In this document: positions 25,527 through 32,787 of the stretch, in pieces
Position numbering within the stretch: the first letter of the stretch is position 1
Layout of the letters: the number at the start of each line of letters is the position of its first letter
NCBI GenBank assembly: GCA_963704335.1
Contig: OY969889.1
Span: 992,001-1,056,000, forward strand
Reading direction: 5' to 3'
From: PALSA-612 sp963704335
GTDB lineage: Bacteria > Actinomycetota > Thermoleophilia > Gaiellales > Gaiellaceae
DNA: 64,000 nt
Program-made: the position numbers and the translations under genes
Notes under the pieces: model-generated
Database searches by the model: none
Told to the model about the DNA's origin: nothing
The model's input: the letters and a program-made list of their open reading frames with translations, nothing else

Positions 25527-25951
25527 TGGATCAGCTCTACCGCGAGAACATTCTCGATCACTACAAGCACCCTCGGAACTACGGCGAGATCGAGGATGCG
25601 GACGCGCGGGCCGAGGGGATGAACCCGCTGTGCGGGGACGAGGTCACGATCATGCTCGCTTTCGGCGACGACGGCGACACGATCGAGGATGTGAAGTTCT
25701 CCGGCCGGGGCTGCGCCATCAGCCAATCGGCAACCTCGATGCTCACGGAGTTGATCAAGGGGCGCAAGGCAAACGACGTAGCAGCGCTGCTCAAGGAAGA
25801 TCTGCTGGAGGAAGTCGGCGTCCCGCTGACTCCCGTCCGACTCAAGTGCGCCATCCTCGGACTCTCGACGCTCAAGGTCGCGTTGCACAAGGGGAAGGGG
25901 ACACCCTTGCCTGATGAGTGGGCGTCGGACGACGACCTCGAGCTGAAATAG
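25526..25951 (+). CDS. sufU: Sulfur-transfer protein SufU
   Basis: The product has 141 residues and its ATG overlaps the sufS stop (TGATG). The IscU-like fold shows three conserved Cys (Cys36 in NPLCGDEV, Cys63 in GRGCAIS, Cys108 in LKCAILG) and Asp38, which bind zinc in SufU. There is a long segment between the second and third Cys, as in SufU and unlike IscU. It accepts persulfide from SufS for SufBCD. Confidence 0.95.
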   Translation: MDQLYRENILDHYKHPRNYGEIEDADARAEGMNPLCGDEVTIMLAFGDDGDTIEDVKFSGRGCAISQSATSMLTELIKGRKANDVAALLKEDLLEEVGVPLTPVRLKCAILGLSTLKVALHKGKGTPLPDEWASDDDLELK

Positions 25952-25953
25952 CG

Positions 25954-26268
25954 GTGCCCGCGATCCCGGTTTGCCCGGTGGAGGAGCTGCCGCCGGGCGA
26001 GATGAGGCTCGTCCGCGCCGGCACCGTCGAGATCGGCGTCTACAACATCGACGGGGAGCTGCTCGCGCTCGAGGACCGCTGCTCGCACGACGACGGCCCG
26101 CTGTGCGAGGGGGACTGGGACCCGGAGGAGGGCGTCGTGATCTGCCCTCGCCACGGCTCGAACTTCGACATCCGCACCGGCGTGCCGCTCTCGCTGCCGG
26201 CCTTCGAGCCCGTCGAGACCTATCCGGTGCGCGTCGAGGACGGGATGATCACGGTGGAGGCGTCCTAG
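25954..26268 (+). CDS. Rieske [2Fe-2S] ferredoxin of the suf locus
   Basis: The product has 104 residues from a GTG 3 nt after sufU; the open frame extends into sufU but starts best here. The Rieske cluster motifs are CSHDD (Cys-x-His) and CPRHG (Cys-x2-His), with the usual surrounding sequence (LEDRCSH...VVICPRHGSNFD). It is soluble with no membrane anchor. Such small Rieske ferredoxins are common at the end of actinobacterial suf operons and may supply electrons for cluster assembly. Confidence 0.93.
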   Translation: MPAIPVCPVEELPPGEMRLVRAGTVEIGVYNIDGELLALEDRCSHDDGPLCEGDWDPEEGVVICPRHGSNFDIRTGVPLSLPAFEPVETYPVRVEDGMITVEAS

Positions 26269-26855
26269 TGCTCGATGACCGCGTTCGCGCCGTGCTCGCT
26301 CGTCTCCAGGAGGAAGACGCCGCCGAGCGCGCCGCGGGTGTCGCGCGTGAGCTGCGCTCCCGGCAGGTGACGCCGGCGACCGGGCGGTTCCTCTTCACGA
26401 TCGTTGCGCCGCAGGCGTCGGTCTCGGTGTTGGAGATCGGCGGCTCGCGCGGGTACTCGACGGTCTGGCAGGCGGCGGCCGCGCGCATCCTCGGCGGCTC
26501 CGTCGTGTCGCTCGAGTCCGACCCCGCGAAGTGCGAGGCCTGGCGGGCGAGCATCGAGGAGGCGGGGCTCGGCGAGTGGGCGGAGCTCGTCGAGGGAGAC
26601 GCGTTCGAGACGCTGCCGGCGATGGAGGACGTCTTCGACGTCGTGTTCCTCGACGCGGAGAAGGAGGATTACGAGGCGCTGTTCGCGCTCGCCCGGGAGA
26701 AGCTCGAGCCCGGGGCGCTCGTGATCGCGGACAACGTCCTCTCCCACGAGGAGCTCCATCCGTACTCCGCTGCACGGCAGGCCGATGCGACGCTCGTGAG
26801 CGTCACGGTGCCGCTCGACCGCGGGCTCGAGCTCTCGGCAGTTCTCAGTTCCTGA
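26268..26855 (+). CDS. O-methyltransferase (YrrM/COMT-like)
   Basis: The product has 195 residues; its GTG shares a base with the Rieske stop. It shows the class of divalent-metal O-methyltransferases: VLEIGGSRGYSTVW as motif I, VSLESDPAKCEAW, and VVFLDAEKEDYEALF with LVIADNVL. The metal-site Asp residues are in place (FLDAEK, ADN). The substrate is unknown. It ends the sufS-sufU-Rieske run and overlaps the convergent VOC gene by 11 nt. Confidence 0.85.
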   Translation: MLDDRVRAVLARLQEEDAAERAAGVARELRSRQVTPATGRFLFTIVAPQASVSVLEIGGSRGYSTVWQAAAARILGGSVVSLESDPAKCEAWRASIEEAGLGEWAELVEGDAFETLPAMEDVFDVVFLDAEKEDYEALFALAREKLEPGALVIADNVLSHEELHPYSAARQADATLVSVTVPLDRGLELSAVLSS

Positions 26856-27219
26856 CCTCGCTCATCAGCGCCATGAGGTTGCCGTCGGGGTCGCGGAAGA
26901 ACGCCATCCACAACTCGTGGTCGGGCAGCTCTGCGATCAGGTGTGGCTCGTCGACGAAGTTCGCGCCGCTCTCCGACAGCTCGTCGTAGGCCGCCTGGAG
27001 GTCGGCGACGCGGAAATAGACGGTCGAGCTCTCGTGGTCGACCGCGTCGCTCTCCGGCACGCCAAGCATCAGCCGCACGTCGCCGCACATGAAGAATGCG
27101 AGCGTGCCGGCCTCGAAGAGGTACTCGAGCCCGAGCACATCGCGATAGAACGCGACCGCGGCGGGCAAGTCGCGAGCCCGGATCGCGATCTGGCCGATGT
27201 TCTCGATCGCCGTTGTCAT
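26845..27219 (-). CDS. VOC/glyoxalase-like protein, divergent from a MarR gene
   Basis: The product has 124 residues with one VOC unit: IENIGQIAIRARDLPAAVAFYRDVLGL, STVYFRVADLQAAYDELSESG and WMAFFRDPDGNLMALMSEV. His and Glu positions typical of glyoxalase-type metal sites are partly kept. It is more similar to general glyoxalase/bleomycin-resistance proteins than to the suf-operon VOC group and lacks their RYAPY tail. It is likely controlled by the divergent MarR-type gene 45 nt away. Confidence 0.88.
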   Translation of the reverse strand: MTTAIENIGQIAIRARDLPAAVAFYRDVLGLEYLFEAGTLAFFMCGDVRLMLGVPESDAVDHESSTVYFRVADLQAAYDELSESGANFVDEPHLIAELPDHELWMAFFRDPDGNLMALMSEVRN

Positions 27220-27246
27220 GTCATCCTCCCTATCGCATATATTTAC

Positions 27247-27255
27247 TTAGGCTAA
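27247..27255. promoter_or_regulatory. Candidate MarR operator between divergent genes
   Basis: TTAG-G-CTAA is a short palindrome in an AT-rich 45-bp gap between the VOC and MarR genes, followed by the related half-site TTAG/CTAAC. A TATATT box near 27237 could be a -10 element. The position suits an autoregulated MarR operator. Confidence 0.4.
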
Positions 27256-27264
27256 CTAACTACC

Positions 27265-27702
27265 ATGAGTGAGGATTCGTTGTCAAGCGTCCAACAGGCA
27301 GAGGTCGCCGATCGTCTGCACTCCGCCGCCATTCACTTACTGCGGCGGATAAGGAAGGTCGACGAGGCGACGGGCCTCTCCGCCGCGCGACTCTCGGCGC
27401 TGTCGGTGCTCGTCTTCGGCGGACCGACCACAGTCGGTGCGCTGGCCCGGGCTGAGCAGGTGTCGGCGCCCACCATGAGCCGGCTCGTGAGCGGGCTGGG
27501 AAGCGACGGCTTTGTCGTCCGCGAGGTGGACGAGGACGACGCCCGAGCCGTTCGCCTCCGCGCCACGCCGAAAGGCCGCCGTGTGCTCATGCAGGGCCGC
27601 CAGCGGCGTGTCGCGGAGCTCGTGCAGCTGCTCGAAGGCGTGTCGGCCGACGAGCTGCGGATGCTCGGTTCTGCCGCGGAGATCATGGAGCGAGTGCTCT
27701 GA
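27265..27702 (+). CDS. MarR-family transcriptional regulator
   Basis: The product has 145 residues. The winged helix-turn-helix is clear: RLSALSVLVFGGPTTVGALARAEQVSAPTMSRLVSGLGSDGFVVRE (core ALARAEQVSAPTMSRLV) and the wing DEDDARAVRLRATPKGRRVL. Flanking helices form the usual dimer interface. It is divergent from the VOC gene and probably represses it until a ligand binds. Confidence 0.92.
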   Translation: MSEDSLSSVQQAEVADRLHSAAIHLLRRIRKVDEATGLSAARLSALSVLVFGGPTTVGALARAEQVSAPTMSRLVSGLGSDGFVVREVDEDDARAVRLRATPKGRRVLMQGRQRRVAELVQLLEGVSADELRMLGSAAEIMERVL

Positions 27703-27706
27703 GGTC

Positions 27707-27736
27707 TTGCTTCCGTCCGTGGGCTACGCGTATCCT
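27707..27736 (+). promoter_or_regulatory. Promoter of a candidate small RNA
   Basis: TTGCTT (27707-27712), an 18-nt spacer and TATCCT (27731-27736) make a good housekeeping-type promoter. The predicted start is near 27742. It begins only 4 nt after the MarR stop. Confidence 0.6.
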
Positions 27737-27741
27737 GAAGG

Positions 27742-27960
27742 TACCGCGGAAAGGAGGTGGTCCGTTTGGGTGATGACTGTACGGGCAGTGGAGGTAGCCG
27801 CCGGTAGAGGCGCGTCCCCGTGACCTGAGGGGAATCGCCTAGCCAGCGTAGGGGGCTCGCTCAAGAGCGCCGCCGTCTCCGGACGGCCGGAAGTGCCTCT
27901 GCCAATACAGGCGGTTTACCGCGGATTGAGGGCCGGCATGTGTCGGCCCTCAATCTTTTC
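27742..27960 (+). ncRNA. Candidate small RNA or leader with extended anti-16S segment
   Basis: The segment runs from a plausible promoter to a strong terminator and has no convincing gene. Near its 5' end, AAAGGAGGTGGTCC (27750-27763) is complementary to the 3' tail of 16S rRNA over 14 nt, with one G-U pair. A 16-codon frame starts at an ATG 9 nt later and ends at 27826. The rest is GC-rich with several hairpins (for example CCCC...GGGG near 27818-27835). I do not recognise an Rfam family. It could be a ribosome-binding regulator, or a leader encoding a tiny peptide. Confidence 0.5.
27924..27959 (+). terminator. Strong Rho-independent terminator
   Basis: A 12-bp perfect stem GATTGAGGGCCG (27924-27935) / CGGCCCTCAATC (27944-27955) with an 8-nt loop is followed by TTTT. 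It is the clearest intrinsic terminator in the window and has no ordinary gene directly upstream, which supports the small RNA. Confidence 0.9.
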
Positions 27961-27993
27961 TGACGCCTGCTGTGATCCGCTGCTGTGGGCGAA

Positions 27994-28083
27994 GGCGGGC
28001 TTTGCCCGCCGGGAGCCCGCACCGCCGATGGCTCCGAGAGTCGTGAAGGAGGGGATCCATGGGGGAACCATGGGTTCCCCCAT
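27994..28083. repeat. Hairpin element, copy 1
   Basis: Two hairpins occur in series: GGCGGGC-TTT-GCCCGCC (27994-28010), and ATGGGGGAACC-ATG-GGTTCCCCCAT (28059-28083). Between them is GAGAGTCGTGAAGGAGGGG. The second hairpin ends at the last base of the stop codon of the leftward NAD(P)-binding gene. The same two-hairpin layout with GTCGTGAAG in between recurs at 59707-59801. Confidence 0.8.
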
Positions 28084-28973
28084 CATGAGGCGCGGCGCAG
28101 TTGCTCGTCGAGGCCGATGGGCGTGACGCCGAGCATCTCGATCGCGGGCGTTGGATCGCAGACCTGATCGCCGCCGTCGACGAGCATCTTCAGCTGGTCG
28201 CGCGTGATCGGCGCGAACGGCAGCCAGTCGGTGAGCGTTGCGCCGGCGCGCATGAGGCCGACCGGCAGATGCATCTTCGGCCGGCGCTTCCCCAGAGCTT
28301 TCCCGATGCGCTCGAAAAGCTCGTTCCACGTGACCGCGTCAGGTCCGCCCAGCTCGAACGTCTGCCCCGCCGCAGCCGGGACGCTGACGCTCTCGGCGTA
28401 GAACGCCGCGACGTCGTCGACCCAGATCGGCTGCAGGCGGCCCGTGCCGGGGCCGACGACCGGCGTCACCGGCGACCAGCGCACCTGGCGCATGAACATC
28501 GGCAGCACGCCGCCATCGGAGGCGAAGACGAAGCTCGGCCTGAAGATCACGTGCTCGAGCGAAGAGGCCAGGACGGCCTGCTCCATGTCCCACTTCGCGC
28601 GATAGTAGGGGACGAGCTCACGGTTCTCCTCGCTCGTGCCGAGCGCGCTCATGAGCACGAAGCGCCGCGCGCCACCGGCCTCCGCAGCTGCGATGAGGTC
28701 GCGCGTGCCTTGCGCCATGACCCGCTCGAATTCTTCAGGACGGCCCTTGATGATCGCCACCAGGTGGACGACACACTCGACGCCCTCGGCTGCGGAGCGG
28801 AGACTGGCGGGGTCCGTGACGTCGCCGTCGACGAGCTCGCAGCCCCAGGACTCGAGGGCCTTTGCCCGGCCGCGGTCGCGTACGAGCGCTCGGACGGCGT
28901 GGTCGCGCGCTCGCAGCGCATGCACGACCTTCGGGCCGACGAACCCGTAGCCGCCGGTGACGAGGATCTTCAC
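28083..28973 (-). CDS. NAD(P)-binding atypical SDR (NmrA/NDUFA9-like)
   Basis: The product has 296 residues. The Rossmann motif GGYGFVG is at the N-terminus, followed by the DGDVTD strand end and the VVHLVAI segment. The catalytic Ser-Tyr-Lys is degenerate: MSALGT and PYYRAKWDMEQAV, where a YxxxK-like YRAKW is present. This group includes proteins linked to complex I assembly and quinone metabolism. The start overlaps the dCTP deaminase stop (ATGA), so the two genes form an operon. Confidence 0.87.
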   Translation of the reverse strand: MKILVTGGYGFVGPKVVHALRARDHAVRALVRDRGRAKALESWGCELVDGDVTDPASLRSAAEGVECVVHLVAIIKGRPEEFERVMAQGTRDLIAAAEAGGARRFVLMSALGTSEENRELVPYYRAKWDMEQAVLASSLEHVIFRPSFVFASDGGVLPMFMRQVRWSPVTPVVGPGTGRLQPIWVDDVAAFYAESVSVPAAAGQTFELGGPDAVTWNELFERIGKALGKRRPKMHLPVGLMRAGATLTDWLPFAPITRDQLKMLVDGGDQVCDPTPAIEMLGVTPIGLDEQLRRAS

Positions 28974-29545
28974 TTCTCCTCACCCTCGAAATTGCGCCAG
29001 TACGCGCTCGGCGTCGGCCCCTTCTGGCCCTGATACTTCGAGCCGAGGCCCGCCGAGCCGTAGGGCGCCGACGCGGGCTCGGTCAGCTGCATGAACGACA
29101 GCTGGCCGATCTTCATCCCGTGGTAGATCGTGATCGGGAGGTTGGCCACGTTCGACAGCTCCAGCGTGACGTGGCCGTCCCAGCCTGGGTCGATAAAGCC
29201 CGCCGTCGAGTGGATGAGCAGCCCCAGTCGACCCAGGCTGGACTTCCCCTCGAGCCGGGCAACGAGGTCGTCGGGAAGCTTGATGCGCTCCAGCGTCGAG
29301 CCGAGCACGAACTCGCCGGGGTGGAGGATGAACGGGCTGTCGCCGGCGATCTCGACCAGCTCGGTGAGCTCCTCCTGCGGCTGCTTCACGTCGATGTACG
29401 GGTAGCGCGCGTTGTGGAAGACGCGGAAGTAGCGGTCGACGCGCACGTCGACGCTCGACGGCTGCAACAACCCCGCGTCGTACGGGTCGATCTCGATCCG
29501 CCCCTCGTCGAGGAGGCGCCGGATCGTGCGGTCGGAGAGCACCAT
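28970..29545 (-). CDS. dcd: dCTP deaminase, probably dUMP-forming
   Basis: The product has 191 residues from the ATG at 29545; an upstream extension is open but overlaps the divergent gene. Family signatures are SSLGRLGLLIHSTAGFIDPGW (core HSTAGFIDPGW, with the catalytic Glu in GHVTLELSN) and GMKIGQLSF. The short length and sequence match the actinobacterial bifunctional type, which converts dCTP directly to dUMP for thymidylate synthesis. Bifunctionality is inferred from similarity. Confidence 0.93.
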   Translation of the reverse strand: MVLSDRTIRRLLDEGRIEIDPYDAGLLQPSSVDVRVDRYFRVFHNARYPYIDVKQPQEELTELVEIAGDSPFILHPGEFVLGSTLERIKLPDDLVARLEGKSSLGRLGLLIHSTAGFIDPGWDGHVTLELSNVANLPITIYHGMKIGQLSFMQLTEPASAPYGSAGLGSKYQGQKGPTPSAYWRNFEGEEK

Positions 29546-29604
29546 CCCAACGATTCTACGAGTCGTCGGAAGGACGCTCCGGTGGCTCGGATATGCTCGC
29601 GCCC

Positions 29605-30927
29605 ATGGCGACCACGAAGACCATCGAGCTGGTGACGGCGGTGCCCGGACCGCGGTCCGCCGAGATCCTGGCGCGCAAGGAGCAGGTCGTCGCCGAGCCA
29701 CTCTCCATCTACGTGCCTGTCGTCGTGGCGGAAGGCCGTGGCGCGACGCTCACCGACGTCGACGGCAACACCTTCATCGACTTCACGGGCGGTGTCGGGT
29801 GCCTCGCGGTGGGCCACGCGCACCCGCGGGTGGTGACCGCGATCCAGGAGCAGGCACAGCTCTTCGCGCACACCGACTTCACGGTCGTCCCGTACGAGGT
29901 CTACGTCGAGCTCGCTGAGCGGCTCTGCGCCCTGGCGCCGATCTCGGCGCCGACGAAGGCCGCGTTCTTCAACTCCGGGGCCGAGGCGGTCGAGAACGCC
30001 GTGAAGATCGCGCGCGCACGCACGCAACGGCCGGCCGTGATCGCTTTCGAGGGCGGCTTCCACGGGCGCACGCTGCTGGCGATGACGCTCACGTCGAAGA
30101 CGCATCCGTACAAGGCCGGCTTTGGCCCGTTCGCCCCCGAGGTCTACCGCGTCCCGTTCGCGAACGACTATCGCGGGCCAGACACGGGAGCAGCGCTCGC
30201 AGCGCTCGAGCGCGCATTCGTGACCCAGGTCGCAGCTGAGCAGGTGGCAGCGATCGTCATCGAGCCGGTGCAGGGGGAAGGCGGCTTCGTCGTTGCTCCG
30301 CGGGAGTTCATGGCGGGCATCCGCAACCTCTGCGACGAGCACGGAATCCTGCTGATCGTCGACGAGGTGCAGACGGGCTTCGGCCGCACGGGCCGGATGT
30401 TCGCCATCGAGCACTACGGCGTCGAGCCGGACCTGATGGTCGTTGCGAAGTCGATCGCCGGTGGGCTGCCGCTTTCGGGCGTGCTCGGCCGCGCGGAGAT
30501 CATGGACGCGCCGGGCGACTCTGCAATCGGGGGCACGTACGTCGGCAACCCGGTAGCGCAGGCGGCTGCGCTGGCCGTCCTGGACGTGATCGACGAGGAG
30601 GGCCTGGTCGCGCGCGCATCCGTCATCGGCGACGCGATTCGGGAGCGCATGCTCGGTTGGCAGGAGCGCTTCTCGCAAGTGGGTGACGTTCGCGGTCTCG
30701 GCTCGATGCTCGCGATCGAGCTCGTCAGGGATCCCGTGACGAAGCAGGCGGCCCCCGAGCTCGCGACGGCGGTCGTGGAGAAGGCGATGGCTCAAGGGCT
30801 GCTGCTGCTCAAGTCGGGGCTTCAGGGCAACTGCATCCGGGTGCTCGTCCCACTCGTCATCTCGGACGCGGAGCTCGACGAGGCGCTCGACGTGTGGGAA
30901 GGAGCGCTCGAAGCCTCCTGCGGCTGA
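29605..30927 (+). CDS. gabT: 4-aminobutyrate aminotransferase-like class III transaminase
   Basis: The product has 440 residues from the second ATG; the first, 12 nt earlier, is also possible. PLP-binding Lys lies in MVVAKSIAGGLPL. Other class III motifs are FFNSGAEAVENAVK, GGFHGRTL, EPVQGEGGF and VDEVQTGFGRTG. It probably moves the amino group of GABA or a similar omega-amino acid to 2-oxoglutarate. It is divergent from dcd, and its stop overlaps the start of a cNMP-binding gene. Confidence 0.9.
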   Translation: MATTKTIELVTAVPGPRSAEILARKEQVVAEPLSIYVPVVVAEGRGATLTDVDGNTFIDFTGGVGCLAVGHAHPRVVTAIQEQAQLFAHTDFTVVPYEVYVELAERLCALAPISAPTKAAFFNSGAEAVENAVKIARARTQRPAVIAFEGGFHGRTLLAMTLTSKTHPYKAGFGPFAPEVYRVPFANDYRGPDTGAALAALERAFVTQVAAEQVAAIVIEPVQGEGGFVVAPREFMAGIRNLCDEHGILLIVDEVQTGFGRTGRMFAIEHYGVEPDLMVVAKSIAGGLPLSGVLGRAEIMDAPGDSAIGGTYVGNPVAQAAALAVLDVIDEEGLVARASVIGDAIRERMLGWQERFSQVGDVRGLGSMLAIELVRDPVTKQAAPELATAVVEKAMAQGLLLLKSGLQGNCIRVLVPLVISDAELDEALDVWEGALEASCG

Positions 30928-31340
30928 TGCGGCAGGAAGACGAGACGCTGGATCTACTGCGCAAGGTCCCGCTGTTCGCGGCCTGCGCGCCCGACGAGCT
31001 ACGCCAGATCGCGGCGATCGCCGACGAGCTCAACTTCCGCGAAGGCAAGATCCTCACGCGTCAGGGTGGCCCCGGACGCGAGATGTTCATCCTGCTCGAA
31101 GGCAAGGTGAAGGTGGAGCGAAACGGCAAGCAGATCAACACGCTCGGGCCGGGCGACTTCCTGGGCGAAGGAGCGCTGGTGCTGGGGAAGCCGCGCAACG
31201 CGACCATCACGTCCACGTCACCGTTGCGCGCGCTCGTGATCTCCGAGGGGAACTTCAAGCACTTGCTGGGCGACGGACGGATCGCGGGCATGGTGCACGA
31301 GACGCTCGCCGCCAGAACGCCGCCCGAAGAGTCCGATTAG
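30927..31340 (+). CDS. Stand-alone cyclic-nucleotide-binding domain protein A
   Basis: The product has 137 residues and its ATG overlaps the gabT stop (TGATG). The whole protein is one CAP-type beta-barrel: LLRKVPLFAACAPDELRQIA, GREMFILLEGKVKV and the phosphate-binding-cassette region GDFLGEGALVLGKPRNATI. The usual F(G/L)E-(L/I)-A-L-L-x(3)-R-x-A pattern is altered (GEGALVLGKPRNAT), but Glu and Arg are kept. No DNA-binding domain is fused. It may sense cAMP or act as an adaptor. Confidence 0.85.
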   Translation: MRQEDETLDLLRKVPLFAACAPDELRQIAAIADELNFREGKILTRQGGPGREMFILLEGKVKVERNGKQINTLGPGDFLGEGALVLGKPRNATITSTSPLRALVISEGNFKHLLGDGRIAGMVHETLAARTPPEESD

Positions 31341-31349
31341 ACTCGCAGC

Positions 31350-31769
31350 ATGCAGCTGCACAAGGACAAGAAGGTCGAGCTCCTGTCACACGTTCCGTTG
31401 TTCTCCGGCTGCTCGAAGAAGGAATTGCGACAGATCGCGACCATCGCCGACGAGCTCGACTTCCGCGCCGGCAAGACGCTGACCCAGCAGGGCGCCCCAG
31501 GGCGCGAGTTCTTCGTGCTGCTGGAGGGCACGGTGGACGTCGTCCGCGACGGGAAGAAGATCTCCGAGCTGGGCGCCGGCCAGTTCTTCGGCGAGCTCGC
31601 TCTCATTTCGAACATCCCGCGCACAGCGACCGTCACGGCCACGTCGCCGATTCGCGCCCTCGTCGTCGTCGACCGCGATTTCCGAAGGCTCCTCAAGGAC
31701 GACGTGAACGTCGCCGTGAAGGTGCTGGGAACGATGGCCGAGCGGATGCCGCCGGCCGACCACCACTAG
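31350..31769 (+). CDS. Stand-alone cyclic-nucleotide-binding domain protein B
   Basis: The product has 139 residues, 9 nt after its tandem paralogue. It has VELLSHVPLFSGCSKKELRQIATIADELDF (core VPLFSGCSKKEL), GREFFVLLEGTVDVV and GQFFGELALISNIPRTATV, which is a full phosphate-binding cassette with Glu and Arg. This copy looks more canonical than protein A. No effector domain is present. The last codons overlap the convergent ddl stop by 4 nt. Confidence 0.87.
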   Translation: MQLHKDKKVELLSHVPLFSGCSKKELRQIATIADELDFRAGKTLTQQGAPGREFFVLLEGTVDVVRDGKKISELGAGQFFGELALISNIPRTATVTATSPIRALVVVDRDFRRLLKDDVNVAVKVLGTMAERMPPADHH

Positions 31770-32785
31770 TACAAGAGCTGCGAGCGCCGCTGATGGCGCT
31801 CGAGTGCCAGGTCGATCAGCCGGTCGAGGAGCTCGGCATACGGCACACCTGACGCCTCGAAGAGCTTTGCGTAGACACTCGTCGCCGTGAACCCGGGGAT
31901 CGTGTTCAGTTCGTTCACGAGCACGGTGCCGTCTTCGCTCACGAAGCAGTCGACGCGCGCCATGCCCTCGCATTCGGTGGCGACGAAAGCGCCGACGGAG
32001 ACGTCCTGCACCTCCTTGACCTGCGCTTCTCCGATCCGCGGCGGGACGATCAGGTCCATGCCGCCCTCGTCGTACTTGGCCGAGTAGTCGTACCAGTCCT
32101 GACCCGAGAAGCCGTGCGACACGATCTCCCCCGGCAACGACGCCAGTGGCGTCCTGTTGCCGAGCACACCGCACTCGACTTCGATGCCCGACACGGCCTC
32201 TTCGACCAGGATCTTCAGGTCGTGCTTTCGTGCCAGCTCGACGGCGGGGGCGAGCTCCGCCTCGGACCGCACCTTGGAGATGCCGACGGACGAGCCGAGA
32301 CTGGCCGGCTTGACGAAGACCGGGTAGTCGAACGGATGCTCCGGCGCGTCGCCGTCGCGTAGCGTGACGCTCCGCGTTACCGGGATGCCGTTCGCGCGCA
32401 GCACCGCTTTCATCAGGTCCTTGTCCATGCAGACCGCTGAAGCGGCGACGCCTGCGCCGACGTAGGGAACGCCCGCCAGCTCGAGCATGCCTTGCACCGT
32501 CCCGTCTTCGCCGAACGGCCCGTGCAGAATCGGGAGCACGACCTCGACGTCGGCCAGCGCCTTCGACACGACGCCGTCGGTGGTGGGCACGGGCAGTGTC
32601 TCCGCCGCCGTGCCCAGCTCGTTCGTCCCGCCCTGGCCGAGTGCCCAGTGGCCGTCACGGCCGATCTCGATCGTGACCACCTCGTAGCGCGCCGGGTCGA
32701 GAGCGGCAATCACCGACCGGGCGGACGCGATCGAGACGTCGTGCTCGCTCGAGCGGCCGCCCATGAGGATGGCGACGCGCCTCAC
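31766..32785 (-). CDS. ddl: D-alanine--D-alanine ligase
   Basis: The product has 339 residues. ATP-grasp features: VAILMGGRSSEHDVSI at the N-terminus, LHGPFGEDGTVQGMLE, FVKPASLGSSVGISKV, and VNELNTIPGFTATSVY at the metal site. It makes the D-Ala-D-Ala dipeptide for peptidoglycan. Its ATG is 2 nt after the pknB stop, so it is the last gene of the division operon. Confidence 0.96.
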   Translation of the reverse strand: MRRVAILMGGRSSEHDVSIASARSVIAALDPARYEVVTIEIGRDGHWALGQGGTNELGTAAETLPVPTTDGVVSKALADVEVVLPILHGPFGEDGTVQGMLELAGVPYVGAGVAASAVCMDKDLMKAVLRANGIPVTRSVTLRDGDAPEHPFDYPVFVKPASLGSSVGISKVRSEAELAPAVELARKHDLKILVEEAVSGIEVECGVLGNRTPLASLPGEIVSHGFSGQDWYDYSAKYDEGGMDLIVPPRIGEAQVKEVQDVSVGAFVATECEGMARVDCFVSEDGTVLVNELNTIPGFTATSVYAKLFEASGVPYAELLDRLIDLALERHQRRSQLLY

Positions 32786-32787
32786 GG

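Noticed and set aside
27773..27826. 16-codon frame after the extended SD as a gene
   Set aside because: Too short and without recognisable features; mentioned only as one possible reading of the small RNA.
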